Made by a program: the position numbers and the translations under genes. Source: Trinickia symbiotica (GTDB lineage: Bacteria; Pseudomonadota; Gammaproteobacteria; Burkholderiales; Burkholderiaceae). From it: DNA of 64,000 nt. The DNA is taken from positions 1 through 64,000 of the forward strand of contig NZ_PTIR01000011.1 of the NCBI RefSeq assembly GCF_002934455.1, read 5' to 3'. The notes beneath the pieces are model-generated. The model was not told where the DNA came from. It saw only the letters and a list, made by a program, of their open reading frames with translations, and did not search any database. Shown in pieces: positions 25,555 to 34,802 of this stretch (within the stretch, counting starts at the first letter, position 1; each line of letters starts with the position of its first letter).

Positions 25555-26742
25555 ATGACGAACGACCACTGCAGTTGGGTCGCGACACCCATCAGCGGGC
25601 AGCTTTTGCGTGGCGCCCTTGAACTCGAACAGACAGAACGGGGAGTATTGCCGCACCGTCTGCCCGCCTGGGCTCGCGTTCAATGCACTGACCCTCAGTT
25701 GGCGATGGCCGAATCGCAACCCTCCGGCGTGCGGCTGGCGTTCCGCACCCAGGCTACGGATATTGAACTTGATGTCCTGCCGACACGGTACGTCTATGCC
25801 GGTGTCCCGCCCAGGGCCGCCGGCGTGTATGACCTGCTCATCGACGGTCACCTTGTCCGCCAGAACAGCGCTGCCGGTGGAGACATTGTGACGATCAACA
25901 TGGCCGCCGGCACAACCTCCAAAGAGGCCGGCCCGATCGCTACCCTCCGATTTGCCGACCTGCCCAGCCACGACAAGAAAGTCGAAATCTGGTTGCCGCA
26001 CAATGAGACCACGGAACTCGTCACGCTGCGTGCCAATGCCTGCGTTGAGCTTGAGGCCGACTCCAGTCGCAAGGTCTGGTTGCACCACGGCAGCTCCATC
26101 AGTCACGGTTCCAGCGGAGACAGCCCCACCTCGATCTGGCCAGCTCTTGCCGCGTCCCTCGGCGACGTGGAACTGATAAATCTTGGTTTAGGCGGCAGCG
26201 CTCTACTCGATCCCTTTACCGCTCGAACCATACGAGGCACGCCTGCTGACCTGATCAGCCTTAAAATCGGCATCAACCTCGTCAACACGGATCTAATGCG
26301 CCTGCGCGCCTTTACGCCCGCGGTGCACGGTTTCCTCGACACGATCCGCGAAGGCCATCCAACCACGCCATTGCTGATCATTTCGCCGCTCTACTGCCCG
26401 ATTCATGAAGATACGCCTGGCCCTGGGGCGTTCGATGTTAGTGCGCTGGCCACAGGGCGGGTGTCGTTTCGGGCGACGGGCGATCCGGCCGAGCGTAAGG
26501 CTGGGAAACTAACGCTGACCATCATCCGAGACGAGTTGCGACGCGTCGTGCTGCAGCGTGCGACAAACGATCCACATCTGCACTATCTCGATGGTCTTGA
26601 GCTCTACGGTCAACGGGATTTCGCCGATCTGCCGCTTCCCGATCAACTCCACCCAGATGGGCCGACGCATCGTCGCATTGGCGAACGGTTCGCCAAGCTT
26701 GCGTTCGGCCGCAACGGTCCTTTTTCGGTCGAATGCGCATAG
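25555..26742 (+). CDS. SGNH/GDSL hydrolase with N-terminal beta-domain (SsfX3-like)
   Basis: 395-residue two-domain esterase. Residues 1 to about 165 form a beta-rich domain like the N-domain of SsfX3-type SGNH hydrolases. The catalytic domain has block I GSSISHGSSG with nucleophile S181, block II NLGLGGSAL (glycine), block III GINLVN (asparagine) and block V DQLHPDG with D363 and H366, so the full Ser-Gly-Asn-His set is present. No signal peptide is seen, so it is probably cytoplasmic. It stands alone between decayed genes and the guaA-side repeats. It would deacylate a sugar or small-molecule ester. The substrate is unknown. Confidence 0.8.
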   Translation: MTNDHCSWVATPISGQLLRGALELEQTERGVLPHRLPAWARVQCTDPQLAMAESQPSGVRLAFRTQATDIELDVLPTRYVYAGVPPRAAGVYDLLIDGHLVRQNSAAGGDIVTINMAAGTTSKEAGPIATLRFADLPSHDKKVEIWLPHNETTELVTLRANACVELEADSSRKVWLHHGSSISHGSSGDSPTSIWPALAASLGDVELINLGLGGSALLDPFTARTIRGTPADLISLKIGINLVNTDLMRLRAFTPAVHGFLDTIREGHPTTPLLIISPLYCPIHEDTPGPGAFDVSALATGRVSFRATGDPAERKAGKLTLTIIRDELRRVVLQRATNDPHLHYLDGLELYGQRDFADLPLPDQLHPDGPTHRRIGERFAKLAFGRNGPFSVECA

Positions 26743-26999
26743 CTGTGAAATTGGCATAGGCTCGCCAGCTGACATTCAAGCGCAAAGTGTGAATGTCCCT
26801 TCCTGGCTGATTTCCGCCCCATGCGAAAAGACGGCTCGAACTCGGCATCCGGCGCAACGCGATCACCGAGCGAAGTCCCCGTTGCACATCAATTCCGGCT
26901 ACCCGCCAGTTGAGGTCCTGACCGGGCTCCCGAGCACCGCTGCAACTTCTGCCCCTTCAATTCTCCCGATGGCACGAAGCGCCTAACCCACCGCTCGCC

Positions 27000-27088
27000 G
27001 ATACCGTCACTGATACCGTCAACGCCCCTGACGGTATCAAGCCAGCCTCTACACATACCGCCCATCGATACCGTCAGCAATACCGTCA
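27000..27088. repeat. Cluster of GATACCGTCA repeats next to the 3' end of guaA
   Basis: GATACCGTCA occurs at 27000 and 27012, inverted (TGACGGTATC) at about 27029, again at 27067, and as AATACCGTCA at 27079. The array is about 160 bases from the guaA stop codon. Repeats beside a common integration gene suggest integrase arm sites or an excisionase/replication-type binding array from a mobile island. The rest of 26743-27245 has no gene that I can support. Confidence 0.55.
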
Positions 27089-27245
27089 AATATCGGCTGC
27101 TCGGGACTACATGCAAGCACCAACGAAGGTTTATTTCTTCCATACAATCAACGACTTGCGGACCCCCATCGTGCAATTTAGAATTGGACACACGCAATTT
27201 ACCGATCACCGCAAGCCATTGATTCAAAGGGAATTTTAAAAAACC

Positions 27246-28829
27246 TCATTCCCACTCAATCGTCGCCGGCGGCTTCCCCGAGATGTCATAAACGACGCGA
27301 TTGATCCCGCGCACTTCGTTGATGATCCGATTCGACACATGCCCGAGCAACTCATGTGGCAAATGCGCCCAGTGCGCCGTCATGAAATCGAGCGTCTGGA
27401 CCGCCCTCAGCGCGACGACAAACTCATAAGTCCGCCCATCGCCCATCACGCCCACGCTGCGCACCGGCAAGAACACGGCGAACGCCTGACTCGTGAGGTC
27501 GTACCATGACTTGCCCGTCTCTTTGTCGATGGTGTTGCGCAGCGTCTCGATGAAGATCGCATCGGCACGCCGCAACAAATCGGCGTACTCGCGCTTCACT
27601 TCCCCGAGAATCCGCACACCGAGCCCCGGCCCGGGGAACGGATGCCGATAGACCATCTCATGCGGCAAGCCGAGCTTCACGCCGAGCTCGCGCACCTCAT
27701 CCTTGAACAACTCGCGCAGCGGCTCGAGCAGCTTCAAGTTCAACGTCTCGGGCAGACCGCCCACGTTGTGGTGGCTCTTGATCGTATGGGCCGCCTTCTT
27801 GCCCTTGCCGGCCGATTCGATGACGTCCGGATAGATCGTCCCCTGCGCGAGCCACTTCGCATCTTTGAGCTTGCCTGCCTCGACCTGGAAGACCTCGACA
27901 AACTCTGCTCCGATGATCTTGCGCTTCTGCTCGGGATCGGTCACGCCCGCCAGCTTGGAGAGGAACGCTTCGCTCGCATCGACATGAATGACGCGCACGC
28001 CAAGGTGATCGGCAAACGTCGCCATCACCTGCTCCGCTTCGTTCAAACGAAGCAACCCGTGATCGACGAACACGCAAGTCAGCTGATCGCCGATCGCACG
28101 GTGCAGGAGCGCCGCCGCGACCGACGAATCGACGCCGCCCGACAGACCCAAAATCACATGCTCGCTGCCCACTTGCGCGCGAATCTTTTCGACGGCTTCG
28201 TCGATGTAATGCCCCATTTCCCAATCGGCCTTCGCGCCGCAGATCGACAGCACGAAGCGCTCGAGCATCGCGCGCCCTTGCACCGTATGCGTGACCTCCG
28301 GGTGCCACTGCACGCCGTAGAAATGGCGCGATTCGTCGGCAATCGCCGCGATCGGACACGACTCCGTCGACGCCATCATCTTGAATCCCTCGGGCATCTC
28401 GGTGACCTTGTCGCCGTGGCTCATCCAGACCTTCAGCATCCCGTGCCCTTCGGGCGTGCGGAAGTCCTCGATGCCTTCGAGCAGGCTCGTATGGTTGCGC
28501 GCCCGCACTTCCGCATAGCCGAATTCACGCACGTGCCCCCCGTCGACTTTGCCGCCGAGCTGCTCGGCCATCGTCTGCATTCCGTAGCAGATTCCCAGCA
28601 TGGGCACGCCGAGCTCGAAAACGGCTTGCGGCGCACGTGGCGTATCGGACTCCGTAACGGAGTTCGGCCCGCCCGACAGGATCACGCCCTTCGGCGCGAA
28701 CTCGCGGATGAACGCGTCGTCGACATCGTACGGATGAATCTCCGAATAGACGTGCGCTTCGCGAATGCGGCGCGCAATCAGTTGGGTGACTTGCGAGCCG
28801 AAATCGAGGATCAGGATCTTGTCATGCAT
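27246..28829 (-). CDS. guaA: GMP synthase (glutamine-hydrolysing)
   Basis: 527-residue GMP synthetase that converts XMP, ATP and glutamine to GMP in purine synthesis. The class I glutamine amidotransferase domain (1 to about 200) has C81 in LGICYGMQ and the catalytic HPE in WHPEVTHT. The ATP-pyrophosphatase domain has the P-loop [12 protein letters not shown]. The C-terminal dimerisation domain ends [15 protein letters not shown], as in most GuaA proteins. I start at the ATG at 28829 ([13 protein letters not shown]), the conserved start. It follows guaB on the same strand. The 3' end is intact although mobile-element repeats lie just beyond it. Confidence 0.97.
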   Translation of the reverse strand: MHDKILILDFGSQVTQLIARRIREAHVYSEIHPYDVDDAFIREFAPKGVILSGGPNSVTESDTPRAPQAVFELGVPMLGICYGMQTMAEQLGGKVDGGHVREFGYAEVRARNHTSLLEGIEDFRTPEGHGMLKVWMSHGDKVTEMPEGFKMMASTESCPIAAIADESRHFYGVQWHPEVTHTVQGRAMLERFVLSICGAKADWEMGHYIDEAVEKIRAQVGSEHVILGLSGGVDSSVAAALLHRAIGDQLTCVFVDHGLLRLNEAEQVMATFADHLGVRVIHVDASEAFLSKLAGVTDPEQKRKIIGAEFVEVFQVEAGKLKDAKWLAQGTIYPDVIESAGKGKKAAHTIKSHHNVGGLPETLNLKLLEPLRELFKDEVRELGVKLGLPHEMVYRHPFPGPGLGVRILGEVKREYADLLRRADAIFIETLRNTIDKETGKSWYDLTSQAFAVFLPVRSVGVMGDGRTYEFVVALRAVQTLDFMTAHWAHLPHELLGHVSNRIINEVRGINRVVYDISGKPPATIEWE

Positions 28830-28894
28830 GGCGGGCGCGTAACTCAAATGGGCAAATGGAATTCAATTCATTGGCCGCCGTCACGGCGACCGAA

Positions 28895-28946
28895 CATAAA
28901 CAAATTGCGCCTTCCCGCCGGAAGCTCTTTCGGCTGAAAGGCGCAA
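28895..28946 (-). terminator. Stem-loop between guaB and guaA
   Basis: A perfect 9-bp stem (TTGCGCCTT / AAGGCGCAA, 28905-28913 with 28938-28946) and a further inner CCG/CGG helix lie in the guaB-guaA gap. Reading leftwards it is followed by TTTGTTTATG, a loose T tract. It could stop or attenuate transcripts from guaB before guaA. Confidence 0.4.
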
Positions 28947-29052
28947 CGTCCGATGGCACGCGGCGTGCGTCATCGAAGACTGCGAGGCAGGAACATCGAT
29001 CGATCGAGATACCCACGCGCCGCGACGCTCTCATCGGCCGTCGTGGCCGTCG

Positions 29053-30513
29053 TCAATCGATGTGGTAATTCGGCGCTTCTTTCGTGATCTGCACATCGTG
29101 AACATGCGATTCGCGCATGCCTGCCGCCGTGATTTCGACGAACTGCGCCTTCTCATGCATCTCTGCGATCGTCTTGCAGCCGCAGTAGCCCATGCTCGCG
29201 CGCACACCGCCGATGAGCTGGAACAGGATCGCGTTGACCGAGCCTTTGTAAGCCACGCGGCCCTCGATGCCTTCGGGCACGAGCTTGTCGATATTCGCCG
29301 AGTTGTCCTGGAAGTAACGGTCCGCGGCGCCATCCTTCATCGCGCCCACCGAGCCCATGCCGCGATACGACTTGTACTGTCGGCCCTGATAAAGGAACAC
29401 GTCGCCGGGCGCCTCTTCGGTGCCTGCGAGCATGCTGCCCATCATCACCGCGTCCGCCCCGGCCGCGATCGCCTTCGAGACGTCGCCCGAATAGCGCACG
29501 CCGCCGTCGCCGATGACGGGCACGCCCGATCCCTTCAGCGCTTCGGAGACGTTCGCGATCGCCGTGATTTGCGGCACGCCGACACCCGCCACGATCCGCG
29601 TCGTGCAAATCGAGCCGGGCCCGATGCCGACCTTCACGCCGTCCGCCCCGTATTCGACGAGCGCACGCGCGGCATCCGCCGTGGCGATGTTGCCGCCGAT
29701 GACTTCCACGTGCGGGAAGTTCTTTTTGACCCAGCGCACACGCTCGAGCACGCCCTTGCTGTGGCCATGAGCCGTATCGACGACGATCACGTCAACGCCC
29801 GCCGCCGCGAGCAGCGTCACGCGCTCTTCGTTATCGGGACCGACGCCGACGGCTGCGCCGACGCGCAGCTTGCCGTGCTCGTCCTTGCAGGCGGCCGGGT
29901 GCTCAGTCTGCTTCGTGATGTCCTTGACGGTCATGAGCCCGCGCAACTCGAAGGCGTCGTTCACGACGAGCACGCGCTCGAGGCGGTGGCTATGCATGAG
30001 CGCCTTCGCATCGGCGAGCGAGGTGCCCTCCTTGACCGTCACGAGCCGATCCCGCGGCGTCATGATGCTGCGCACGGGCTCATCGAGCCTTGTTTCGAAG
30101 CGCAGGTCGCGATTCGTCACGATCCCGACCAGTTTCGGGCCCTCGACGACCGGGAAGCCGGAAATGCCATGCTGCTGCGAGAGCGCGATGACGTCGCTCA
30201 CCTTCATTTCGGGCGGGATCGTGATCGGATCGCGAACGACCCCCGATTCGAAGCGCTTAACCTTCGCCACTTCACGTGCCTGCTCGGCGGCGGTCAGGTT
30301 CTTGTGAACGATGCCGACGCCGCCCTGCTGCGCCATCGCGATTGCCAGGCGCCCCTCGGTGACCGTATCCATCGCGGCGGATACGAGCGGGATATTCAGG
30401 GAGATATTGCGGGTCAACCGGGTCTTGAGGCTGGTGTCGCGCGGCAAAACCTCGGAGAAGGCCGGGACGAGGAGCACGTCATCGAACGTGAGTGCTTTCT
30501 GGATCAGACGCAT
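29053..30513 (-). CDS. guaB: Inosine-5'-monophosphate dehydrogenase
   Basis: 486-residue IMP dehydrogenase, the NAD-dependent step from IMP to XMP that feeds GuaA. The N-terminal part is the start of the TIM barrel ([17 protein letters not shown]). A pair of CBS domains is inserted at about 95-205. The active-site loop [11 protein letters not shown] carries the catalytic cysteine, the phosphate site is [18 protein letters not shown], and the flap region ends [19 protein letters not shown]. Length and motifs are complete. The gene has its own promoter-like TATAAT upstream. Confidence 0.97.
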   Translation of the reverse strand: MRLIQKALTFDDVLLVPAFSEVLPRDTSLKTRLTRNISLNIPLVSAAMDTVTEGRLAIAMAQQGGVGIVHKNLTAAEQAREVAKVKRFESGVVRDPITIPPEMKVSDVIALSQQHGISGFPVVEGPKLVGIVTNRDLRFETRLDEPVRSIMTPRDRLVTVKEGTSLADAKALMHSHRLERVLVVNDAFELRGLMTVKDITKQTEHPAACKDEHGKLRVGAAVGVGPDNEERVTLLAAAGVDVIVVDTAHGHSKGVLERVRWVKKNFPHVEVIGGNIATADAARALVEYGADGVKVGIGPGSICTTRIVAGVGVPQITAIANVSEALKGSGVPVIGDGGVRYSGDVSKAIAAGADAVMMGSMLAGTEEAPGDVFLYQGRQYKSYRGMGSVGAMKDGAADRYFQDNSANIDKLVPEGIEGRVAYKGSVNAILFQLIGGVRASMGYCGCKTIAEMHEKAQFVEITAAGMRESHVHDVQITKEAPNYHID

Positions 30514-30539
30514 GGCAAATCCTATAGGCGCAAAACCGA

Positions 30540-30568
30540 ATTATACGCGATACCTCCCTGGTTTTTCA
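30540..30568 (-). promoter_or_regulatory. Probable sigma70 promoter of guaB
   Basis: On the complement strand a consensus TATAAT (-10) lies at 30545-30540, about 27 bases before the guaB start codon. The -35 position (TGAAAA-like, 17 bases away) is weak. No transcript data are available. Confidence 0.45.
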
Positions 30569-30776
30569 CTGTGCGAACAGCAAGTTAGCGATTTTTGCGG
30601 CCGATTCGCGCCCTCGCTTTCGGTTCTTCGTTCGGTCGATGTTCGTTCGTTTTTCGGAGCGCGAGGCCGCGCAACTGGAAAGAACGAAGGGCCGCGATTG
30701 CAGAATCGAACAAGACATCGCCGCTCAGGACCGCCTAGACTGCGAGCCGGTCCATAAGAGAAACGGGGAAGCGACA

Positions 30777-31853
30777 ATGCGACGCGGGGTGATGTACGGC
30801 ATGATGGCGGGAGCGCTCTGGGGCACGGCCTTTCTCGTGCCGCGGCTCCTGGCCGATTTTTCCCCGGCCCTGCTCGCCGCGGCGCGCTGCATGATGTACG
30901 GGGTGGTCTCGCTGGCCGCCGCGCTGCCGATCGCTCGGCGCATCGCTGCCAAGCTCACACGTGCCGACCTCGTGGCGCTCGCCCGCCTCGCCTTGATCGG
31001 CAATCTCGTCTACTACGTGTTCCTGACTGCCGCCGTGCATCATGTCGGCATCGGGCCCACGTCGCTGATCGTCGGTGTGCTGCCCGTCACGGTGACGCTC
31101 GCGGGCCGGCGCGATCACGGCGCCGTGCCGCTCGGCCGCCTGATTTGGCCGCTCGCGCTCGTCATGGCCGGTATCGTCTGCATCAATGTGGACGTCTTTG
31201 CGAACGCCCCGGCGCCGACGCCGGACGCGGAATCGGTGTCGGGCAAGCTCCTTGGCCTCGTCTGTGCGCTCGGTGCACTCGCGAGCTGGACGTGGTTCGC
31301 CGTCGAGAATGCGCGCACGCTGCGGCGTCTCAATGCGCAGGAGACGAAGTTCGACAGCAACGAATGGTCCGTGCTGCTCGGCATCCTGACGGGCCTCTTC
31401 GGCGCGATGCTGTGGTTCCCCGCTTCCGCGCTGACCGGCGGGCCGGCCGGCATCGCGAAGGCGGGCGCGATAGCGGCGGCCGGCGCGGGCGACGCCCGCT
31501 GGCAGGTCTTCTGGCTATTGAACCTGGGGCTCGCCGTCGGTGCCTCGTGGCTCGGCAACGGCCTCTGGAATGCCGCCGCGACGCGGCTGCCGCTGACGCT
31601 TTCGGGTCAGATGATCGTCTTCGAAACGCTGTTCGCCCTGCTTTATGGCTTCATCTACGATAGTCGCCTGCCGAGACCGCTCGAAGCGGCCGCGATCTTG
31701 CTGCTGCTCGCGGGCGTCGTCTGGGCGGTGCGCCGGCACAGCGGAGGGCAAGCGGGAAAGCGTCCAGAGCAGGACGTTACCGTGCTGGATGCGCATCTGG
31801 CGCGCGAAGCCGCGGCCCCATCCCGGGATGAGGCGCGCAGCCCTTCAGCGTGA
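30777..31853 (+). CDS. DMT-superfamily (EamA) transporter
   Basis: 358-residue inner-membrane protein with about ten transmembrane helices in two EamA repeats. It begins GVMYGMMAGALWGTAFLVPR, typical of drug/metabolite exporters. The second repeat includes LNLGLAVGASWLGNGLWNAA and LPLTLSGQMIVFETLFALLY. The start at 30777 follows GGGGAA. The substrate cannot be told; family members export amino acids or other metabolites. Its stop overlaps the convergent rnfH gene by nine bases. Confidence 0.85.
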   Translation: MRRGVMYGMMAGALWGTAFLVPRLLADFSPALLAAARCMMYGVVSLAAALPIARRIAAKLTRADLVALARLALIGNLVYYVFLTAAVHHVGIGPTSLIVGVLPVTVTLAGRRDHGAVPLGRLIWPLALVMAGIVCINVDVFANAPAPTPDAESVSGKLLGLVCALGALASWTWFAVENARTLRRLNAQETKFDSNEWSVLLGILTGLFGAMLWFPASALTGGPAGIAKAGAIAAAGAGDARWQVFWLLNLGLAVGASWLGNGLWNAAATRLPLTLSGQMIVFETLFALLYGFIYDSRLPRPLEAAAILLLLAGVVWAVRRHSGGQAGKRPEQDVTVLDAHLAREAAAPSRDEARSPSA

Positions 31854-32177
31854 ATCCTTGGGCAGCCACTTGCGCCCTTCGATCGATCCTTCACGGCGCG
31901 TCTTGTCGACGCGCCGCTGCCGCGCGACCTTCGGATCGACGATGAGCGCGCGATAGATCTCGACGCGGTCATGATCGGCAAGCGGCGCATCGAGCGGCTT
32001 CAGCTTGCCATAGATGCCGACCTTCGCCGTCGCCAGGTCGATCTCGGGATGGCGCTCGACGATGCGGCTGGCCTCGAGCGCATCTCGCACGGTCGAGCCG
32101 GCGGGCACATACACTTCGATCAGCGTCTGCGCCTTGGCGAGCGCGTAAGAAACCTCGACCGTCAACTCCGTACTCAT
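31845..32177 (-). CDS. RnfH/RatB-family ubiquitin-like protein (UPF0125)
   Basis: 110-residue protein with the RnfH beta-grasp fold: VEVSYALAKAQTLIEVYVPA at the start, GSTVRDALEAS, then VGIYGKLKPLDAPLADHDRV and EIYRALIVDPK. The C-terminus is short and basic. The gene start overlaps the ratA stop by four bases (ATGA), the conserved ratA-ratB arrangement. Its biochemical role is not established. Confidence 0.88.
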   Translation of the reverse strand: MSTELTVEVSYALAKAQTLIEVYVPAGSTVRDALEASRIVERHPEIDLATAKVGIYGKLKPLDAPLADHDRVEIYRALIVDPKVARQRRVDKTRREGSIEGRKWLPKDSR

Positions 32178-32611
32178 GATTTTCCGTAGCGCTGATTGGC
32201 GCGCTTCACGAACGATTCGACGAAAGTATTCGCGATGTGATGGAAAACCGGCCCGATGAGCTTCTCGAGGATGACGCTCGCAAACTCGTAGTGGAGCGCG
32301 AATTCGATCTTGCAGGCGTCGGTGCGCAGCGGCGTGAAGCGCCAGTAGCCCGTGAACTTGCGAAACGGGCCGTCGGTGAACTCCATGTCGATGCGAGTCG
32401 GCCGCTGCTGGGTATTGTGCGTGGCAAAGTGCTGCTTGATGCCCTTGAAATTGATGTCGATCCGCGCCTCCATGCTGTGCTCGTCCTGGTGCCGGATCTG
32501 CACGCCTCCGCACCACGGCAGGAAGTTCGGATAGTCGTTCACGTCCGTGACGAGGTCGAACATCTCCTCAGCCGAATGACGGATCAATACGGTTTTCTGG
32601 ACATCTGCCAT
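32174..32611 (-). CDS. RatA-family protein (START/SRPBCC, COQ10-like)
   Basis: 145-residue single-domain SRPBCC protein: VQKTVLIRHSAEEMFDLVTD at the start, then VNDYPNFLPWCGGV and a C-terminal helix (LIGPVFHHIANTFVESFVKR, then ANQRYG). In E. coli RatA is described as a toxin that blocks 70S assembly, while the mitochondrial COQ10 homologue binds ubiquinone, so its true role is open. I start at 32611 (MADVQKT), the conserved start. It is divergent from smpB, as in most proteobacteria. Confidence 0.9.
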   Translation of the reverse strand: MADVQKTVLIRHSAEEMFDLVTDVNDYPNFLPWCGGVQIRHQDEHSMEARIDINFKGIKQHFATHNTQQRPTRIDMEFTDGPFRKFTGYWRFTPLRTDACKIEFALHYEFASVILEKLIGPVFHHIANTFVESFVKRANQRYGKS

Positions 32612-32670
32612 AAAATTGCACCGCGCGAGGCGAAAGTGAGTCGGCGCTACGGCCTCTCGAGGCACCGCTT

Positions 32671-32679
32671 TGCTAAAAT
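32671..32679 (+). promoter_or_regulatory. Extended -10 promoter element of smpB
   Basis: TGCTAAAAT (32671-32679) resembles an extended -10 element and lies 34 bases before the smpB start codon. No convincing -35 box is visible, which is acceptable for extended -10 promoters. Confidence 0.35.
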
Positions 32680-32712
32680 TGCGATTTTAAACGAGTTCGC
32701 CGCCGGTCATTC

Positions 32713-33159
32713 ATGAGCATCATCGACAACAGAAAAGCCTTCTTCGATTACTTCATCGAAGAACGCTACGAGGCAGGGCTCGTGCTCGAGGGATGGGAGG
32801 TCAAGGCGCTGCGCGCCGGCCGCGCCCAGATCAAGGAGGGCTACGTGGTGGTGAAGGACGCCGAGCTCTTTCTGATCGGCGCGCACATCAGTCCGCTGCC
32901 CGAAGCGTCGACGCACGTGAACCCCGATCCCGTGCGCACGCGCAAGCTGCTTTTGCACGCCGACGAGATCAAGAAGCTCATCGGCAAGGTCGAGCAGCGT
33001 GGCTATACGCTCGTGCCGCTCAACTTTCACTACAAGGGGGGCCGCGTCAAATGCGAAATCGGTCTCGCCAAGGGCAAGAAGCTGCACGACAAGCGCGAAA
33101 CCGAGAAGAAGCGCGATTGGGAGCGCGAAAAAGCGCGGCTCATGCGCACGGCCGGCTGA
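32713..33159 (+). CDS. smpB: SsrA (tmRNA)-binding protein
   Basis: 148-residue SmpB, which brings tmRNA to stalled ribosomes for trans-translation. The OB-fold core reads [20 protein letters not shown], then [12 protein letters not shown], and [10 protein letters not shown]. The C-terminal tail, needed in the decoding centre, has [20 protein letters not shown]. Start and length match the family. The tmRNA gene itself is not in this window. Confidence 0.96.
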   Translation: MSIIDNRKAFFDYFIEERYEAGLVLEGWEVKALRAGRAQIKEGYVVVKDAELFLIGAHISPLPEASTHVNPDPVRTRKLLLHADEIKKLIGKVEQRGYTLVPLNFHYKGGRVKCEIGLAKGKKLHDKRETEKKRDWEREKARLMRTAG

Positions 33160-33174
33160 CGAAGGGGCGCTCGC

Positions 33175-33215
33175 GGCCACGGCGCCCAGCTTTCGCCGAA
33201 ACGCCAGCCGTGGCC
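33175..33215. terminator. Inverted repeat between convergent smpB and SPFH genes
   Basis: A perfect 9-bp inverted repeat, GGCCACGGC / GCCGTGGCC, with a 23-base loop fills the gap between the two convergent stop codons. There is no T tract. It may still halt or stabilise both transcripts. Confidence 0.35.
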
Positions 33216-33219
33216 TAAC

Positions 33220-34158
33220 TCAGCGGATTTCGGCCGCCTGCGCGTTTTTGCCGCGACTGACAATCGTGAGCGCCGACGCGATCATCGTGCTCAGATCCGA
33301 CAGATTGCCCGGGACGATCAGCGAATTGCCTGCCTTGGCCAGATTCCCGAACGCGTTCACGTACTGCTCGGCCACTTTGAGGTTCACGGCGTCCATGCCG
33401 CCCGTCGACTGAATCGCCTCGGCAATCTTCCTGATCGCCTGTGCGTTGGCTTCGGCCACGGCGAGAATTGCGGCGGCCTCGCCCTGCGCCTGATTGATCG
33501 CCGCCTGCCGCTCGCCCTCCGAGCGCTGAATGGCCGCCTCGCGGCCGCCCGACGCGATATTGATCTGCTCCTGCTTGCGGCCTTCCGAGGCCGCGATCAG
33601 CGCCCGCTTCTCGCGCTCGGCCGTGATCTGCGCCTGCATCGCATGAAGGATTTCCTTCGGCGGCGTCAGGTCCTTGATCTCGTAGCGCAGTACCTTCACG
33701 CCCCAGCTCTCGGCGGCTTCGTCGAGAGCCGCGACGATACTGCGGTTGATGAGATCGCGCTCCTCGAACGTCTTGTCGAGCTCGAGCCGGCCGATGACCG
33801 AGCGCAGCGTCGTCTGCGCGAGCTGCGTGATTGCGAGCACGAAGTTACTCGAGCCATACGACGCCTTCATCGGGTCCGTGACCTGGAAGTACAGCACCCC
33901 GTCCACCTGCAGCTGCGTATTGTCACGCGTGATGCAGACCTGCGCCGGGACATCGAGCGGAATCTCCTTGAGAACGTGCCGGTAGGCTACGCGGTCCACG
34001 AACGGCAGCACGAGGTTCAAGCCCGGCGCGAGCGTCGCATGATAGCGGCCGAACCGCTCGACGACCCACGCATGCTGCTGCGGCACGATCTTGATCGTCT
34101 GCGCGGCGATCACGATCACGACCACGAGCAACACGGCTGCGACGATGGTCATGTCCAT
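33220..34158 (-). CDS. SPFH/band-7 membrane protein (stomatin/QmcA-like)
   Basis: 312-residue membrane protein. One N-terminal helix (MTIVAAVLLVVVIVIAA) is followed by the SPFH domain: VPQQHAWVVERFGRYHATLA, PGLNLVLPFVDRVAY, IPLDVPAQVCITRDN and LRSVIGRLELDKTF. A long coiled-coil region rich in Glu/Ala/Gln (about 190-260) drives oligomer formation. I start at 34158, where AGGAG lies seven bases upstream. An earlier in-frame start would overlap the NfeD gene. It follows NfeD by five bases, the usual SPFH-NfeD pair thought to organise membrane microdomains or quality control. Confidence 0.92.
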   Translation of the reverse strand: MDMTIVAAVLLVVVIVIAAQTIKIVPQQHAWVVERFGRYHATLAPGLNLVLPFVDRVAYRHVLKEIPLDVPAQVCITRDNTQLQVDGVLYFQVTDPMKASYGSSNFVLAITQLAQTTLRSVIGRLELDKTFEERDLINRSIVAALDEAAESWGVKVLRYEIKDLTPPKEILHAMQAQITAEREKRALIAASEGRKQEQINIASGGREAAIQRSEGERQAAINQAQGEAAAILAVAEANAQAIRKIAEAIQSTGGMDAVNLKVAEQYVNAFGNLAKAGNSLIVPGNLSDLSTMIASALTIVSRGKNAQAAEIR

Positions 34159-34163
34159 TGTTT

Positions 34164-34634
34164 TTACTCCTTCGTTGTTGACAGAGGATGGTCGGATCGC
34201 GCCGGCTTCTTCTCCACGACGATCAGGCGGTTCGCCCGCACGGCGGCGATCTCGTAGACGCGCGCATCGGCACTCGCGCCGGGCGCGAGCTCCACGTCCC
34301 ATTCGGCCCCACGGTATGGGACGCGGGCACGGCCGTCATGCCAGACATGAACCTCGAGCGTCGCTCCGATATCGGGATTCACGTCGGGATTCGACGACGC
34401 GTCGCGCCGCGCCTTGCGGCGCCCGAATCGCGAGCGCCGCAGCACGATCACGGCCGCCAGCGCGACGAGCGCGGCGGCCAGATATTGCTCGGCCGCGCTC
34501 GCGCCAGCCCAGTGTGCGATCGCGCCGGCGATGAAGCCGAGCGCGATCATGAGCAGGTAGAACGTCCCCGTTAGCAGCTCGGCGACGATCAGCGCCCCCG
34601 CGCCAACCCACCAGATAAAGTCGCTCGGCGACAT
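34164..34634 (-). CDS. NfeD-family membrane protein
   Basis: 156-residue short NfeD protein. Three or four N-terminal hydrophobic segments (FIWWVGAGALIVAELL, then TFYLLMIALGFIAGAIAHW and ALVALAAVIVL) are followed by a soluble OB-fold domain (about 85-145; IGATLEVHVW, then ARVPYRGAEWDVEL). It lacks the ClpP-like protease domain of long NfeD forms. It is paired with the SPFH gene downstream. Confidence 0.88.
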   Translation of the reverse strand: MSPSDFIWWVGAGALIVAELLTGTFYLLMIALGFIAGAIAHWAGASAAEQYLAAALVALAAVIVLRRSRFGRRKARRDASSNPDVNPDIGATLEVHVWHDGRARVPYRGAEWDVELAPGASADARVYEIAAVRANRLIVVEKKPARSDHPLSTTKE

Positions 34635-34713
34635 AGTGGTCTCCCTTTTTTCCGATGCGGCTCAAAACGGTCGAGGACGCTCTCACCGCGGCTCATCGAT
34701 GCCGGCCACACCA

Positions 34714-34747
34714 TAAAAAAACGCCCCGGTCCTACTACCGAGGCGTT
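34714..34747 (-). terminator. Rho-independent terminator of ppsA
   Basis: Reading leftwards, AACGCCTCGGT pairs with ACCGGGGCGTT (one mismatch), followed by a run of seven T residues. It lies 56 bases after the ppsA stop codon. Confidence 0.85.
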
Positions 34748-34802
34748 ATAGCATGAAGCCGTTGCACCGATGACGTGCAACCTGGAAATCAGACGATTCC
34801 GA

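Noticed and set aside
27000-27088. The repeated 10-mers as a CRISPR array
   Set aside because: The units are only 10 bases, irregularly spaced and in both orientations, and there are no cas genes.
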